A stretch of 64,000 nt of DNA from Burkholderiales bacterium JOSHI_001 (GCA_000244995.1 CM001438.1:2876090-2940089), one strand, 5' to 3'; positions 53,073 to 62,496 are shown, numbered from the stretch's first letter. Notes: generated by a model from the letters alone, not told the origin. A program made the numbers and translations.

Positions 53073-54200
53073 ATGATTTCTTGTTCTAGCCGGTCCCTGG
53101 TTGTTGCTGGTCTGGCGGCTGCCGCTGCGGCCTTGGGGCTGACGGCCATGCCGGTGCAGGCCCAGGAAGAGGACAAGGTCCTGAACGTCTACAACTGGTC
53201 CGACTACATCGCCGAAGACACCGTCGCCAAGTTCGAGAAGGAAACCGGCATCAAGGTGCGCTACGACAACTTCGACAACAACGAGATCGTGCACGCCAAG
53301 CTGGTGGCCGGGCGCAGTGGCTACGACATCGTGATGCCGTCTTCCAACTGGGCCAAACTGCAGATCGACGGCGGGCTGCTGCGCAAGATCGACAAATCGC
53401 AGATCCCGAACTACAAGAACCTGGACCCGGCCGTGCAGGCCCAGCTGGCCCGCATGGACCCCGGCAACGAGTACATGGTGAACTGGCTCTGGGGCTTCAC
53501 CACCGTGGGCGTGAACGTGGACAAGGTCAAGGCCGCGCTGGGTGGCATGCCCATGCCGGCCAATGTGTGGGACCTGGTCTTCAAGCCCGAGTACATCAGC
53601 AAGATGAAGGGCTGTGGCGTCAGCTTCCTGGACAGCGCCTCGGAAGTGATCCCGGCCGCCCTGCACTACCTGGGCAAGCCCTCGTTTTCCAAGAACCAGG
53701 CCGACTACCAGGCCGCCGCCGCCCTGCTGAAAAGCGTGCGGCCCCACGTCACGCTGTTTTCCAGCAGCGGCTACATCAACGACATGGCCAACGGCAGCAT
53801 CTGCCTGGCGCTGGGCTGGTCGGGCGACATCAACATCGCACGCCAGCGCGCCATCGACGGCAAAACCGGCCACAAGATCGAAGCCCTGCTGCCCAGCACC
53901 GGTGGCCTGCTGTTCTTCGACGTGATGGTCATCCCCAACGACGCCGCCCACCCGAAGAACGCGCACAAGTTCATCGACTTCATCCTGCGCGGCGAAAACC
54001 ACGCGGCCCTGACCAACAAGGTGTTCTACGCCAACCCGAACACCCAGTCCAAGGCCTTCGTGAAGCCCGAGGTGGCCAGCAACCCCACGGTGTTCCTGCC
54101 CGAGGCCGAGCTGAAGAAGATGATTCCGCCCGACTCGCTGAACAACGACCTGCGCCGCCTGATGACGCGCACCTACACCAGCTTCAAGACCGGGCTGTAA
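53073..54200 (+). CDS. potF: putrescine-binding periplasmic protein
   Basis: 375 residues; CGGAGG before the ATG at 53073. A signal peptide is cut after VQAQ (about residue 30), then LNVYNWSDYIAEDTVAKFEK, the typical start of PotD/PotF. Others are RSGYDIVMPSSNWAKLQIDGG, SLDSASEVIPAAL-like FLDSASEVIPAALHYLG and CLALGWSGDINIARQRAID. Carries putrescine to the PotGHI permease. First gene of the transporter run; potG follows after 6 bases. Binding of spermidine or related diamines instead cannot be excluded. Confidence 0.95.
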   Translation: MISCSSRSLVVAGLAAAAAALGLTAMPVQAQEEDKVLNVYNWSDYIAEDTVAKFEKETGIKVRYDNFDNNEIVHAKLVAGRSGYDIVMPSSNWAKLQIDGGLLRKIDKSQIPNYKNLDPAVQAQLARMDPGNEYMVNWLWGFTTVGVNVDKVKAALGGMPMPANVWDLVFKPEYISKMKGCGVSFLDSASEVIPAALHYLGKPSFSKNQADYQAAAALLKSVRPHVTLFSSSGYINDMANGSICLALGWSGDINIARQRAIDGKTGHKIEALLPSTGGLLFFDVMVIPNDAAHPKNAHKFIDFILRGENHAALTNKVFYANPNTQSKAFVKPEVASNPTVFLPEAELKKMIPPDSLNNDLRRLMTRTYTSFKTGL

Positions 54201-54206
54201 ACGGCG

Positions 54207-55331
54207 ATGGCAGCCTCCCCTTCCGCGCCCGCCCCGGCCGCGGCGTCTGATGCCACGTTCCTGCGCATCCAGGACGTGGTCAAGGACTTCAACGGCTACA
54301 AGGCGGTGAACCACGTCAGCCTGGACATTGCCCGCGGCGAGATCTTCGCACTGCTGGGCAGTTCGGGCTGCGGCAAGACCACCTTGCTGCGCATGCTGGC
54401 GGGCTTCGAATCACCCACGTCCGGGCGCATCGTGCTGAACGGCCAGGACATGGCCGGCCTGCCACCCTACGAACGGCCGATGAACATGATGTTCCAGAGC
54501 TACGCGCTCTTCCCCCACCTGTCGGTGTGGGAGAACATCGCCTTCGGCCTGAAGCGCGACGGCCTGGCGCGTGACGCCATCGCCGCGAAGGTGGAAGCCA
54601 TGCTCAAGCTGGTGCAATTGGGCAAGTACGCCCAGCGCAAACCGCACCAGCTGTCGGGCGGCCAGCAGCAGCGCGTGGCGCTGGCGCGCAGCCTGGCCAA
54701 ACAGCCGCAGCTGCTGCTGCTGGACGAGCCCCTGGGCGCGCTGGACAAGAAGCTGCGCGAGGAAACCCAGATCGAACTGGTGAACATCATCGAACAGGTG
54801 GGCGTGACCTGCGTGATGGTCACGCACGACCAGGAAGAGGCCATGACCATGGCCAGCCGCATCGCCATCATGAGCGAGGGCCGCTTCCTGCAGGTGGGCG
54901 CGCCGGCCGAGATCTACGAAACCCCGGCCACGCGTTTCGTGGCCGACTTCATCGGCAATGTGAACCTGATGGACGGCACGCTGGAGGTGGACGAGCCCGA
55001 CCACGTGGTGATCGGCTGCAGCGACTGCAAGCACTACGTGGGCCACGGCATCACCGGCAGCGAAGGCATGCCGGTCACGGTGGCGCTGCGGCCGGAGAAG
55101 ATTCACCTGCAGCGCCACAAGCCGGCCGACGACTTCAACAGCGCGCGCGGCACCATCAAGGAAATGTCCTACTTCGGCGCCCACACGGTCTACCACGTGC
55201 TGCTGGCCAGCGGGCAGAAGCTGAAGGTGAGCCAGGCCAACACCCAGCGCCACAAGGACGACGAACTGACCTGGGGCGACGAGGTCTGGGCGCACTGGTC
55301 GCGCTCGGCCCACGTGGTGCTGACCCAGTGA
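54207..55331 (+). CDS. potG: putrescine ABC transporter ATPase
   Basis: 374 residues. Walker A in LLGSSGCGKTTLLRML, Q-loop in FQSYALFPHLSV, signature LSGGQQQRVALARSLAK, Walker B LLLLDEPLGALDKKLRE, and H-loop in VMVTHDQEEAMTMA. The C-terminal 120 residues are the TOBE domain (VTVALRPEKIHLQRHKP). It powers uptake through PotH and PotI from the cytoplasmic face. Confidence 0.95.
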   Translation: MAASPSAPAPAAASDATFLRIQDVVKDFNGYKAVNHVSLDIARGEIFALLGSSGCGKTTLLRMLAGFESPTSGRIVLNGQDMAGLPPYERPMNMMFQSYALFPHLSVWENIAFGLKRDGLARDAIAAKVEAMLKLVQLGKYAQRKPHQLSGGQQQRVALARSLAKQPQLLLLDEPLGALDKKLREETQIELVNIIEQVGVTCVMVTHDQEEAMTMASRIAIMSEGRFLQVGAPAEIYETPATRFVADFIGNVNLMDGTLEVDEPDHVVIGCSDCKHYVGHGITGSEGMPVTVALRPEKIHLQRHKPADDFNSARGTIKEMSYFGAHTVYHVLLASGQKLKVSQANTQRHKDDELTWGDEVWAHWSRSAHVVLTQ

Positions 55332-55344
55332 GCCGGCGCCGCCC

Positions 55345-56277
55345 ATGAACCCCTTGCAGCGCTTCCTGGCCTGGGCCCGACGCGGCCGCAGCGCGGTCAT
55401 CGGTGTGCCCTACCTGTGGCTGCTGGTGTTCTTCCTGTTCCCCTTCCTGATCCTGGCCAAGATCAGCGTCTCCGAGATGGAGACGGTGCAGTTCAAGGAC
55501 ATCATCACCTTCAAGGACGGGCTGCTGCAGCTGACCCTGAAGCTGTCGAACTACCAGTTCATGGCGCAGGACGCGCTGTACTACAAGAGCTACATCGCCA
55601 GCCTGAAGTACGCCGGCGCCACCACGCTGCTGTGCCTGGCCATCGGCTACCCCTTCGCCTACTTCATGGCCCGGGCCAAGCCGTCTGCGCAGCCCACGCT
55701 GCTGATGTTGGTGATGCTGCCCTTCTGGACCAGCTTCCTGCTGCGCGTGTACGCCTGGAAGGGCCTGCTGTCCGAGAACGGATGGGTGGCCGACGCCATC
55801 ATCGGCAGCGGCCTGGACCAGGTGCTGGCCGCCCTGGGCCTGATCAGCGCGCCGGGCAAGCTGATGCACACGCCCTTCTCGCTGGTGCTGGGCATGACCT
55901 ACACCTACCTGCCCTTCATGGTGCTGCCGCTGTACGGCAACCTGGCCAAGATGGACCTGCGCCTGCTGGAAGCCGCGGCCGACCTGGGTGCGTCGCCCTG
56001 GACGGCGTTCTGGAAGATCACGGTGCCGCTGTCCAAGGCCGGCATCATCGCCGGCAGCATGCTGGTGTTCATTCCCTGCGTCGGTGAATTCGTCATCCCC
56101 GAACTGCTGGGCGGCCCCGAAACCCTGATGATCGGCCGCGTGCTGTGGGATGAATTCTTCAGCAACAACGACTGGCCCATGGCCAGCAGCGTGGCGGTGG
56201 TGATGGTGCTGCTGATCATCGTGCCGCTGGCCATCTTCAACAAGTACCAGGCCGAAGCGCAGGAGGCGCGTAAGTGA
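55345..56277 (+). CDS. potH: putrescine ABC transporter permease, first subunit
   Basis: 310 residues with about six membrane helices. First helix near LWLLVFFLFPFLILAKI. The EAA loop that docks the ATPase is EAAADLGASPWTAFWKITVP. It follows potG by 13 bases and overlaps potI by GTGA. With PotI it forms the membrane channel. Confidence 0.95.
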   Translation: MNPLQRFLAWARRGRSAVIGVPYLWLLVFFLFPFLILAKISVSEMETVQFKDIITFKDGLLQLTLKLSNYQFMAQDALYYKSYIASLKYAGATTLLCLAIGYPFAYFMARAKPSAQPTLLMLVMLPFWTSFLLRVYAWKGLLSENGWVADAIIGSGLDQVLAALGLISAPGKLMHTPFSLVLGMTYTYLPFMVLPLYGNLAKMDLRLLEAAADLGASPWTAFWKITVPLSKAGIIAGSMLVFIPCVGEFVIPELLGGPETLMIGRVLWDEFFSNNDWPMASSVAVVMVLLIIVPLAIFNKYQAEAQEARK

Positions 56278-57113
56278 AAGCCTCCGCCTTCAACCGCCGC
56301 TTCGGCCAGGCCTGGCTGGCCGGCGGCTACGTGTTCCTGTACCTGCCCATCCTGGCGCTGGTGCTGTACTCCTTCAACGACTCGCCCCTGCCCAATGTGT
56401 GGCGCGGCTTCACGCTGAAGTGGTACGCCGCACTGGCCAGCGACCACGAAATCCTGCGCGGCCTGTGGCTCAGCCTGAAGATCGCCTTCCTCACCGCCTG
56501 CGGCTCGGTGCTGCTGGGCACGCTGGCCGCGTTCGCGCTGGTGAAGTACAAGCGCTTCACCGGGCGCACGGTCTTCAGCGGCATGGTGAACGCGCCCCTG
56601 GTCATGCCCGAGGTGGTGGTGGGCCTGTCGCTGCTGCTGATGCTGGTGTCGGTGCAACGCGCCATCGGCTTCCCCGAACGCGGGCTCATGACCATCTGGT
56701 TCGGCCACCTGCTGCTGGGCATGGCCTACGCCACCGTGGTGGTGCAGGCGCGGCTGACCGACCTGAACCCGCAGCTGGAAGAAGCCGCCATGGACCTGGG
56801 CGCGAAGCCGCAGCAGGTGTTCATGCTGGTCACCCTGCCCATGATCGCGCAAAGCCTGCTGTCGGCCTGGCTGCTGACCTTCACCCTCAGCCTGGACGAC
56901 GTGGTGCTGTCGGCTTTCCTGTCCGGCCCTGGCGCCACCACCATGCCGCTGGTCATCTTCTCGCGTGCACGGCTGGGCCTGTCGCCCACCATCAACGCGG
57001 TGGCCACGGTCATCGTGCTCATCGTGGCCGTGGCCACCGTGGGCGCCAGTTGGTGGATCGCCCGCAACGAACGCAAGCGCAGCCTGGAAATGGCCGAAGC
57101 CGCCCGCGCCTGA
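56274..57113 (+). CDS. potI: putrescine ABC transporter permease, second subunit
   Basis: 279 residues from GTG 56274, inside the potH stop. About six membrane helices, with LPILALVLYSFNDSPLPNVW near the start, the EAA loop EAAMDLGAKPQQVFMLVTLP, and a periplasmic loop with SLDDVVLSAFLSGPGATTMP. The C-terminus ends in a basic and acidic tail. Completes the PotFGHI importer. Confidence 0.95.
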   Translation: MKASAFNRRFGQAWLAGGYVFLYLPILALVLYSFNDSPLPNVWRGFTLKWYAALASDHEILRGLWLSLKIAFLTACGSVLLGTLAAFALVKYKRFTGRTVFSGMVNAPLVMPEVVVGLSLLLMLVSVQRAIGFPERGLMTIWFGHLLLGMAYATVVVQARLTDLNPQLEEAAMDLGAKPQQVFMLVTLPMIAQSLLSAWLLTFTLSLDDVVLSAFLSGPGATTMPLVIFSRARLGLSPTINAVATVIVLIVAVATVGASWWIARNERKRSLEMAEAARA

Positions 57114-57166
57114 CATTTTCCGATTCCCTTCAGACCACAACAGACACTGTTCCCAGGAGAAGCCCG

Positions 57167-58546
57167 ATGACGACGCCCCGCCCCACCCCGCTGGTTCTGG
57201 CCCTGGCCCTGGCCGCTGTGCTGCCGCTGCCGGCTGCCGCGCAAAGCAATGCCGAGGTGTTGAAGGAACTGCAGGCCCTGAAGGCCAAGGTGGCGGAACT
57301 GGAGAACAAGCTGAAGGCCGCCGACGAGAAGAAGCCCGAATGGGGCATGACGCCCGAGCAGGCCAAGGAACTGAACCGCGTCACCATCAAGACCGAAGCC
57401 CTGGAAGATCAGCGCGACGCGCTCGGCTTCAAGGGCCTGAAGATCAGCGGCTACATGGACCCCACCTTCATCTGGAACCAGCGCCAGAACCGCGCCGGGG
57501 CGCAGTTTCTCAACCGCGTTGACGATGACGGCTACCGCTACGACAACAGCTACTTCGGCGCAGCGGTGATCGACTTCACCAAGGAAACCGAATCCGGCAC
57601 CCGCTGGCGCCTGACCCTGGCACCGAATCGCGGCGTGGGCACGGTGTTCGATATCACCTCGCCGGTTCACGAGGCCAGTGTCTCGGTCCCGATCACCGAC
57701 CTGCAGACCCGTTTCATCGCGGGCCAGTTGCCCGACTGGTCGGGCTACGAATACCTGCAGCCCACGCTGAACAAGCTGATCACCCACAACCTGCTGTTCG
57801 ACTTCACACTGCCCACCGCCTACACCGGCGCCGGCATGGAGATCACGCGCGGCAAGTGGATCGTCAAGACCTTGATCGGCAACATGAACAAGACCAAGAA
57901 GGACGCCGGCAGCAAGAGCCCGGTACTGGCCTACCGCGTTGACTACTCCAAGGGCGAGTTTCAGGGCTTCGGCTTCGCCGGGGTGCACGGCAAGGCCGTG
58001 AACTTCAACGACTGCCCATCCACCTGCAACGAGTCGCGGGTTGACCTGTTCGAGGCCGACGCCTACTTCATTCGCGGCGACCTGACGCTTCAGGCCCAAG
58101 CCTCCTACGGCCAGCAGAAGAAGGCCGCCATCATCCCCGATGCCAATGGGTTGCGTGACGCCAGTTGGTGGGGCGTCTCCGGCCTGGCGGCCTACAAGTT
58201 CACGCCGCGCTTCGAGGGCACCATGCGGGCCGATTTCATCAACAACAGGAAAAACGGCGGTGGCTTGCTCACCTACACCACAGCCGACACGCGCAGCGGC
58301 TTCGGCCCCGACGCGTCGCTGGGTTGCGATCCCGCGACGCCTGCCTCATTGGTGGCGGAATGCGATCGCGGCGCGAACCGAACGGCCCTGGCTTTCGGTC
58401 TGTCCTACCTTTACGAACAAAACACCACGTTCAAACTGGAGTACCGCTTCGACCGAGCCAACCTGCCGGTGTTTGCGGACGTGAAGAACGGTGGCTTCAG
58501 CAAGAGCAACCAGTTGTTGGGTGCGTCGGTCCTGGTCAGCTTCTGA
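57167..58546 (+). CDS. outer-membrane porin-like protein (DUF3138 family)
   Basis: 459 residues; AGGAGA before the ATG at 57167. A signal peptide (PLVLALALAAVLPLPAAAQS) is followed by a short coiled coil (LKELQALKAKVAELENKLKA, about 30-50) and a beta-barrel-like body with aromatic-ended strands, e.g. LKISGYMDPTFIWN and YRYDNSYFGAAVIDFTKE, ending in GASVLVSF with the terminal Phe of outer-membrane proteins. DUF3138 proteins are known in Burkholderiales. Its place between potI and puuC suggests it lets polyamines through the outer membrane; that is inference. It could also serve another substrate. Confidence 0.82.
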   Translation: MTTPRPTPLVLALALAAVLPLPAAAQSNAEVLKELQALKAKVAELENKLKAADEKKPEWGMTPEQAKELNRVTIKTEALEDQRDALGFKGLKISGYMDPTFIWNQRQNRAGAQFLNRVDDDGYRYDNSYFGAAVIDFTKETESGTRWRLTLAPNRGVGTVFDITSPVHEASVSVPITDLQTRFIAGQLPDWSGYEYLQPTLNKLITHNLLFDFTLPTAYTGAGMEITRGKWIVKTLIGNMNKTKKDAGSKSPVLAYRVDYSKGEFQGFGFAGVHGKAVNFNDCPSTCNESRVDLFEADAYFIRGDLTLQAQASYGQQKKAAIIPDANGLRDASWWGVSGLAAYKFTPRFEGTMRADFINNRKNGGGLLTYTTADTRSGFGPDASLGCDPATPASLVAECDRGANRTALAFGLSYLYEQNTTFKLEYRFDRANLPVFADVKNGGFSKSNQLLGASVLVSF

Positions 58547-58555
58547 AGTCCCGGC

Positions 58556-60052
58556 ATGAACAAGCCCGCCATCGACTGGCACCCGCGCGCTGCCACGCTG
58601 AAACCCGACGGCCGCGCGTTCATCGCGGGCCAGCGCGTCGCCGCCGCCAGCGGTGCCTGCTTCGACAAGCATTCGCCCATTGACGGCCGCCTGCTGGGCC
58701 CCGTGGCACGCGGTGCCGCCGCCGATGTGGACGCCGCGGTGGCCAGCGCCCGCGCGGCCTTCGAGTCCGGCCGCTGGGCCCACCAGAGCCCGGCCGCCCG
58801 CAAGAAGGTGCTGCAGCGCTTTGCCGAAAAGATCCTCGCCGCGCGCGAAGAACTGGCCCTGCTGGAAACCCTGGACATGGGCAAGCCCATCCAGTATGCG
58901 CTGTCAGTGGACGTGGCCAGCGCGGCGCGCACCATCGCCTGGTACGCCGAAGCCATCGACAAGGTGTACGACGAGATCGCGCCCACGGCGCGCAGCGGCC
59001 TGGCGCTGATCACGCGCGAAGCCATGGGCGTGGTAGGGGTCATCGTGCCCTGGAACTACCCCATGATCATGGCGGCCTGGAAGCTGGGGCCGGCGCTGGC
59101 CACCGGCAACTCGGTGGTCTTGAAGCCCAGCGAGAAGAGCCCCTACACCGCGCTGCGCCTGGCCGAACTGGCCGTTGACGCCGGCCTGCCCGAAGGCGTG
59201 TTCAACGTGGTGCCCGGCTTCGGCCACGAAGCCGGCGAGGCCCTGGCCCTGCACATGGACGTGGACGCCATCGGCTTCACCGGCAGCACCCGCACCGGCC
59301 GCCGCATGCTGGACTACGCCGGCCGAAGCAACCTGAAGCGCGTGTACAACGAACTGGGCGGCAAGTCCGCCTTTGTGGTGTTCGACGACTTCGCCGACGT
59401 GCAACGCGCCGCGCAGACCGTGGCCGGCAGCCTGTTCTTCAACCAGGGCGAAAGCTGCAACGCGCCCTCGCGCGTGCTGGTGCATGAACGCATCGCGGAC
59501 GAATTCGTCGCCGCCGTGGTGGCCGAAGCACCGAAGTACCAGCCGGCCGACCCGCTGGACACCACCACCGTGATGGGCGCCCTGGTGGACGACACCCAGT
59601 TGCGCACCGTGATGGGCTACATCGACGCCGGCAAGACCGAAGGCGCGCGCTGCGTGGCCGGCGGGCAGCAGGTGCGGGCCGATACCGGCGGCTTTTACGT
59701 GCAGCCCACGGTGTTCGATGGCGCCAGCAACACGATGAAGATCGCGCAGGAAGAAATCTTCGGCCCGGTGATGAGCATCATCCGCTTCCAGACCGAGGCC
59801 GATGCCGTGGCCCAGGCCAATGCCAGCGCCTACGGCCTGCAGGCCAGCGTGTGGAGCGACAACATCAACCGCGCCCACCGCGTGGCCCGCGCGCTGCGCG
59901 CCGGCACCGTGCACGTGAACCAGTACGACGAGGACGACATCACCGTGCCTTTCGGCGGCTACAAGCAAAGCGGCAATGGCCGCGACAAGAGCCTGCACGC
60001 CCTGGACAAGTACACCGAGCTGAAGACCATCTGGGTTCGCATCGACGGATGA
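58556..60052 (+). CDS. puuC: gamma-glutamyl-gamma-aminobutyraldehyde dehydrogenase
   Basis: 498 residues. Aldehyde-dehydrogenase marks: VGVIVPWNYPMIMAAWKLGP (cofactor), GFTGSTRTGRRML, the catalytic Glu in ELGGKSAFVVFDD, and Cys301 in FFNQGESCNAPSRVLVHER. It uses NAD(P)+ to turn the aldehyde made by PuuB (and perhaps aminobutyraldehyde from SpuC) into the acid. It starts 10 bases after the porin gene and overlaps the next gene by ATGA. Confidence 0.92.
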   Translation: MNKPAIDWHPRAATLKPDGRAFIAGQRVAAASGACFDKHSPIDGRLLGPVARGAAADVDAAVASARAAFESGRWAHQSPAARKKVLQRFAEKILAAREELALLETLDMGKPIQYALSVDVASAARTIAWYAEAIDKVYDEIAPTARSGLALITREAMGVVGVIVPWNYPMIMAAWKLGPALATGNSVVLKPSEKSPYTALRLAELAVDAGLPEGVFNVVPGFGHEAGEALALHMDVDAIGFTGSTRTGRRMLDYAGRSNLKRVYNELGGKSAFVVFDDFADVQRAAQTVAGSLFFNQGESCNAPSRVLVHERIADEFVAAVVAEAPKYQPADPLDTTTVMGALVDDTQLRTVMGYIDAGKTEGARCVAGGQQVRADTGGFYVQPTVFDGASNTMKIAQEEIFGPVMSIIRFQTEADAVAQANASAYGLQASVWSDNINRAHRVARALRAGTVHVNQYDEDDITVPFGGYKQSGNGRDKSLHALDKYTELKTIWVRIDG

Positions 60053-61350
60053 GCGACGCCATCCGCCAGCGCCTGGCCGCTGCCGGCGTGCACACGCTGC
60101 TGGCCCAGTTCACCGACGTGCACGGCACCGCCAAGGGCAAGTTCGTGCCCTTGGCGCACTGGAACGACCTGATCGAAACCGGCGCCGGCTTTGCCGGCCC
60201 GTCGATCTGGGGCACCGGCCTGCCGCGCACCGGGCCGCGCAGCGAGTACATCGCGCGCGGCGTGGCCGAATCCGCCACGCCCCTGCCCTGGATGCCTGGC
60301 GTGGCCCGCGTGGTGTGCGACGGTTTCGTGGGTGGCCAGCCCTTCGACAACTGCCCGCGCCAGGTGCTGCGGCGCGCCGTGGCCCGGCTGGCCGAACAGG
60401 GCATGACGATGCGCACCGGCATCGAGCCCGAATTCTTCCTGCTGCGCCAGGACGGCCAGGGCCGTTGGGGCCCGGCCGATCCGCTGGACAGGCTGGACAA
60501 GCCCAGCTACGACCTGCAGTCGCTGCCGCGCCAGCGACCCTTCCTGGACGCACTGTCGGCGGGCCTGTCAGCCTGCGGACTGGACGTGCTGCAGATCGAC
60601 CACGAGGACGCCCACGGCCAGTACGAACTGAACTTCGCCCACGCCTCGGTGCTGCACAGCGCCGACCACCTGATGCTCTTCAAGCTGGGCGCACACGCAC
60701 TGGCCGAACAGCAGGGCCTGGTGTTCTCGATGATGCCCAAACCCTTTGCCGACCAGCCCGGCAGCGGTTTGCACTTTCACGTCTCGCTGTGGCAGGGTGA
60801 TCGGTCGGCCCCCCAGGCGGTGCAAACTGCCTTCATGGCCGGGGTGCTGGCGCATTCGGCGGCCTTGTGCGCCGTGGCCGCGCCCACGGTGAACAGCTAC
60901 AAGCGCCTGATGGTGTTTCCCAGCCTCAGCGGCACCAGTTGGGCACCGGCCGTGGTGGCGCATGGCCCCAACAACCGCACCGCCCTGCTGCGCACCCTGC
61001 CCGATCGCTTTGAATGGCGTCTGCCGGACGCCAGCGCCAACCCCTACCTGGCCAGCGCGGCCATGATCGAAGCCGGCCTGGACGGACTGGCGCGCGGCCT
61101 GGACCCCGGCCCGGCACAGACCGACGACCTGTTCGAGCTGGCCCCCGCCACCTTGGCGGCACGCGGCATCGGCCTGCTGCCGCAAAGCCTGGGCGCGGCG
61201 CTGGACGCGCTGCAAGCCGATGCGGTGGTGACCGCGGCCCTGGGTCCGGCGCTGGCCACCGAGTTCATCCGCCTGAAGCGCCAGGAACTGGCTGAACACG
61301 CGCTGCACATCAGCGACTGGGAACTGAAGCGCTACGTCCGTGCGTTCTGA
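60049..61350 (+). CDS. second glutamine-synthetase-family enzyme (GlnT/PuuA-like)
   Basis: 433 residues; the ATG at 60049 overlaps the puuC stop. GS fold marks are LLAQFTDVHGTAKGKFVPL, TGIEPEFFLLRQDG, LQIDHEDAHGQYELNFAHAS, PGSGLHFHVSLW and HGPNNRTALLRTLP. These differ clearly from puuA, so it is not a recent copy. Related enzymes (GlnT or gamma-glutamyl-amine ligases) attach glutamate to an amine or ammonia. Here it may act on another polyamine or on an intermediate. It is coupled to puuC and to the permease that follows (overlap of 11 bases). Confidence 0.86.
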   Translation: MSDAIRQRLAAAGVHTLLAQFTDVHGTAKGKFVPLAHWNDLIETGAGFAGPSIWGTGLPRTGPRSEYIARGVAESATPLPWMPGVARVVCDGFVGGQPFDNCPRQVLRRAVARLAEQGMTMRTGIEPEFFLLRQDGQGRWGPADPLDRLDKPSYDLQSLPRQRPFLDALSAGLSACGLDVLQIDHEDAHGQYELNFAHASVLHSADHLMLFKLGAHALAEQQGLVFSMMPKPFADQPGSGLHFHVSLWQGDRSAPQAVQTAFMAGVLAHSAALCAVAAPTVNSYKRLMVFPSLSGTSWAPAVVAHGPNNRTALLRTLPDRFEWRLPDASANPYLASAAMIEAGLDGLARGLDPGPAQTDDLFELAPATLAARGIGLLPQSLGAALDALQADAVVTAALGPALATEFIRLKRQELAEHALHISDWELKRYVRAF

Positions 61351-62254
61351 AGCGCAGCCCCTGGCACCCTGGTGGGCCTACCTGAGCCTGGCCGCCAGCA
61401 TGGCACTGGTGGGCTCCTACGTGGGCCTGTCGCGCCTGCTGGTGGCGGTGTTCCCGGTCTTTCTGCTGGCATGGCTGCGCTTTGGCATCGCGGCCGTGGC
61501 CATGGGGCACTGGCTGAAGCGCGCGCCGGGCGAGCCGGCCCTGGGCCCCACCGAGCGCCGGCTGCTGTTCTGGGAAAGCTTCCTGGGCAACTTCCTGTTT
61601 TCGATCTGCATGCTGTTCGGCGTGCAACTCACGTCCGCGGTGTCGGCCGGGGTGGTGATGGCGGCCATCCCGGCCGCGGTGGCGCTGCTGTCGCACTTCT
61701 TCCTGGACGAGCGCGTGGGCCAGCGCGTTGCGGTGGCCATCGCCCTGGCCATGGCCGGCATTGCGCTGCTGGGCTGGCAGAAACCGCCTTCCACCGCGGG
61801 CACGGCCGGCACCGCCCAGCAGTGGCTGGGCCACGCGCTGCTGCTGGGCGCGGTGCTGTGCGAGGCCAGCTACGTGGTCATCGGCAAGAAGCTCAGCGCG
61901 TCGCTGTCGCCACGGCGCATCAGCGCGCTGATCAACCTGTGGGGCCTGGCCCTGGTGACACCGCTGGGCCTGTGGCAGGCCTGGACCTTTGATTTCAGCG
62001 CGGTGCCCCGACCCACCTGGGTGCTGCTGGTGTTCTATGCCCTGGCCGCCAGCATGGCCACGGTGTGGCTGTGGATGAAGGGCCTGCAGTGGGTGCCCGC
62101 GCCCCAGGCCGGCGTGTTCACCGTGATGCTGCCGGTCAGCGCCGCGGCCGTGGGCGCGCTGTTCCTGGGCGAAAGCTTCGGCGCCTGGCACGCCCTGGCC
62201 ATGGCCCTGGCCCTGGCCGGGTTGCTGCTGGCCACATGGCCGCAGCGCGCCTGA
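61340..62254 (+). CDS. DMT-superfamily permease (EamA family)
   Basis: 304 residues from GTG 61340, inside the end of the preceding gene. Ten membrane helices, with two EamA repeats: one near SRLLVAVFPVFLLAWLRFGI and one near ISALINLWGLALVTPLGLWQ. A cytoplasmic loop has LKRAPGEPALGPTERRLL. EamA proteins export amino acids or metabolites. It could remove an intermediate or product of the putrescine block, but the substrate is unknown. Last gene of the block on this strand. Confidence 0.9.
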   Translation: MRSEAQPLAPWWAYLSLAASMALVGSYVGLSRLLVAVFPVFLLAWLRFGIAAVAMGHWLKRAPGEPALGPTERRLLFWESFLGNFLFSICMLFGVQLTSAVSAGVVMAAIPAAVALLSHFFLDERVGQRVAVAIALAMAGIALLGWQKPPSTAGTAGTAQQWLGHALLLGAVLCEASYVVIGKKLSASLSPRRISALINLWGLALVTPLGLWQAWTFDFSAVPRPTWVLLVFYALAASMATVWLWMKGLQWVPAPQAGVFTVMLPVSAAAVGALFLGESFGAWHALAMALALAGLLLATWPQRA

Positions 62255-62258
62255 GCGC

Positions 62259-62453
62259 TCAATCGCCCTGCCGCAGGTGGCCCACGATCCAGCAGGCCAG
62301 CGCAATGAGCAGGTTCGCCCCGCTCTCGCACATCAGGATGGCCGGGTTGGCCTCCTTGCCCTGCAGGATGATCAGCCGCGCCAGCGCCGTGATGGCGATG
62401 AACAGCGGGATGGTGATCGGGATGCGCTGGCTGGCGTAGAAGGCGCCCGGCAT
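62259..62453 (-). pseudogene. C-terminal fragment of a PsiE-like membrane protein
   Basis: The ATG at 62453 gives 64 residues: a hydrophobic stretch IPITIPLFIAITALARLIIL, then LQGKEANPAILMCESGANLL and a last helix LIALACWIVGHLRQGD. This is the ending of phosphate-starvation-inducible PsiE-type membrane proteins, which are usually about 130-160 residues. The N-terminal half is absent: upstream of 62496 the frame runs into mtnA in a wrong frame. It is either a truncated remnant or a short free-standing protein. No good ribosome binding site is seen. Confidence 0.45.
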
Positions 62454-62496
62454 GCCCGGCACCTCGAAGCGATCCACCAGCCCACCAGCAGGGGTT

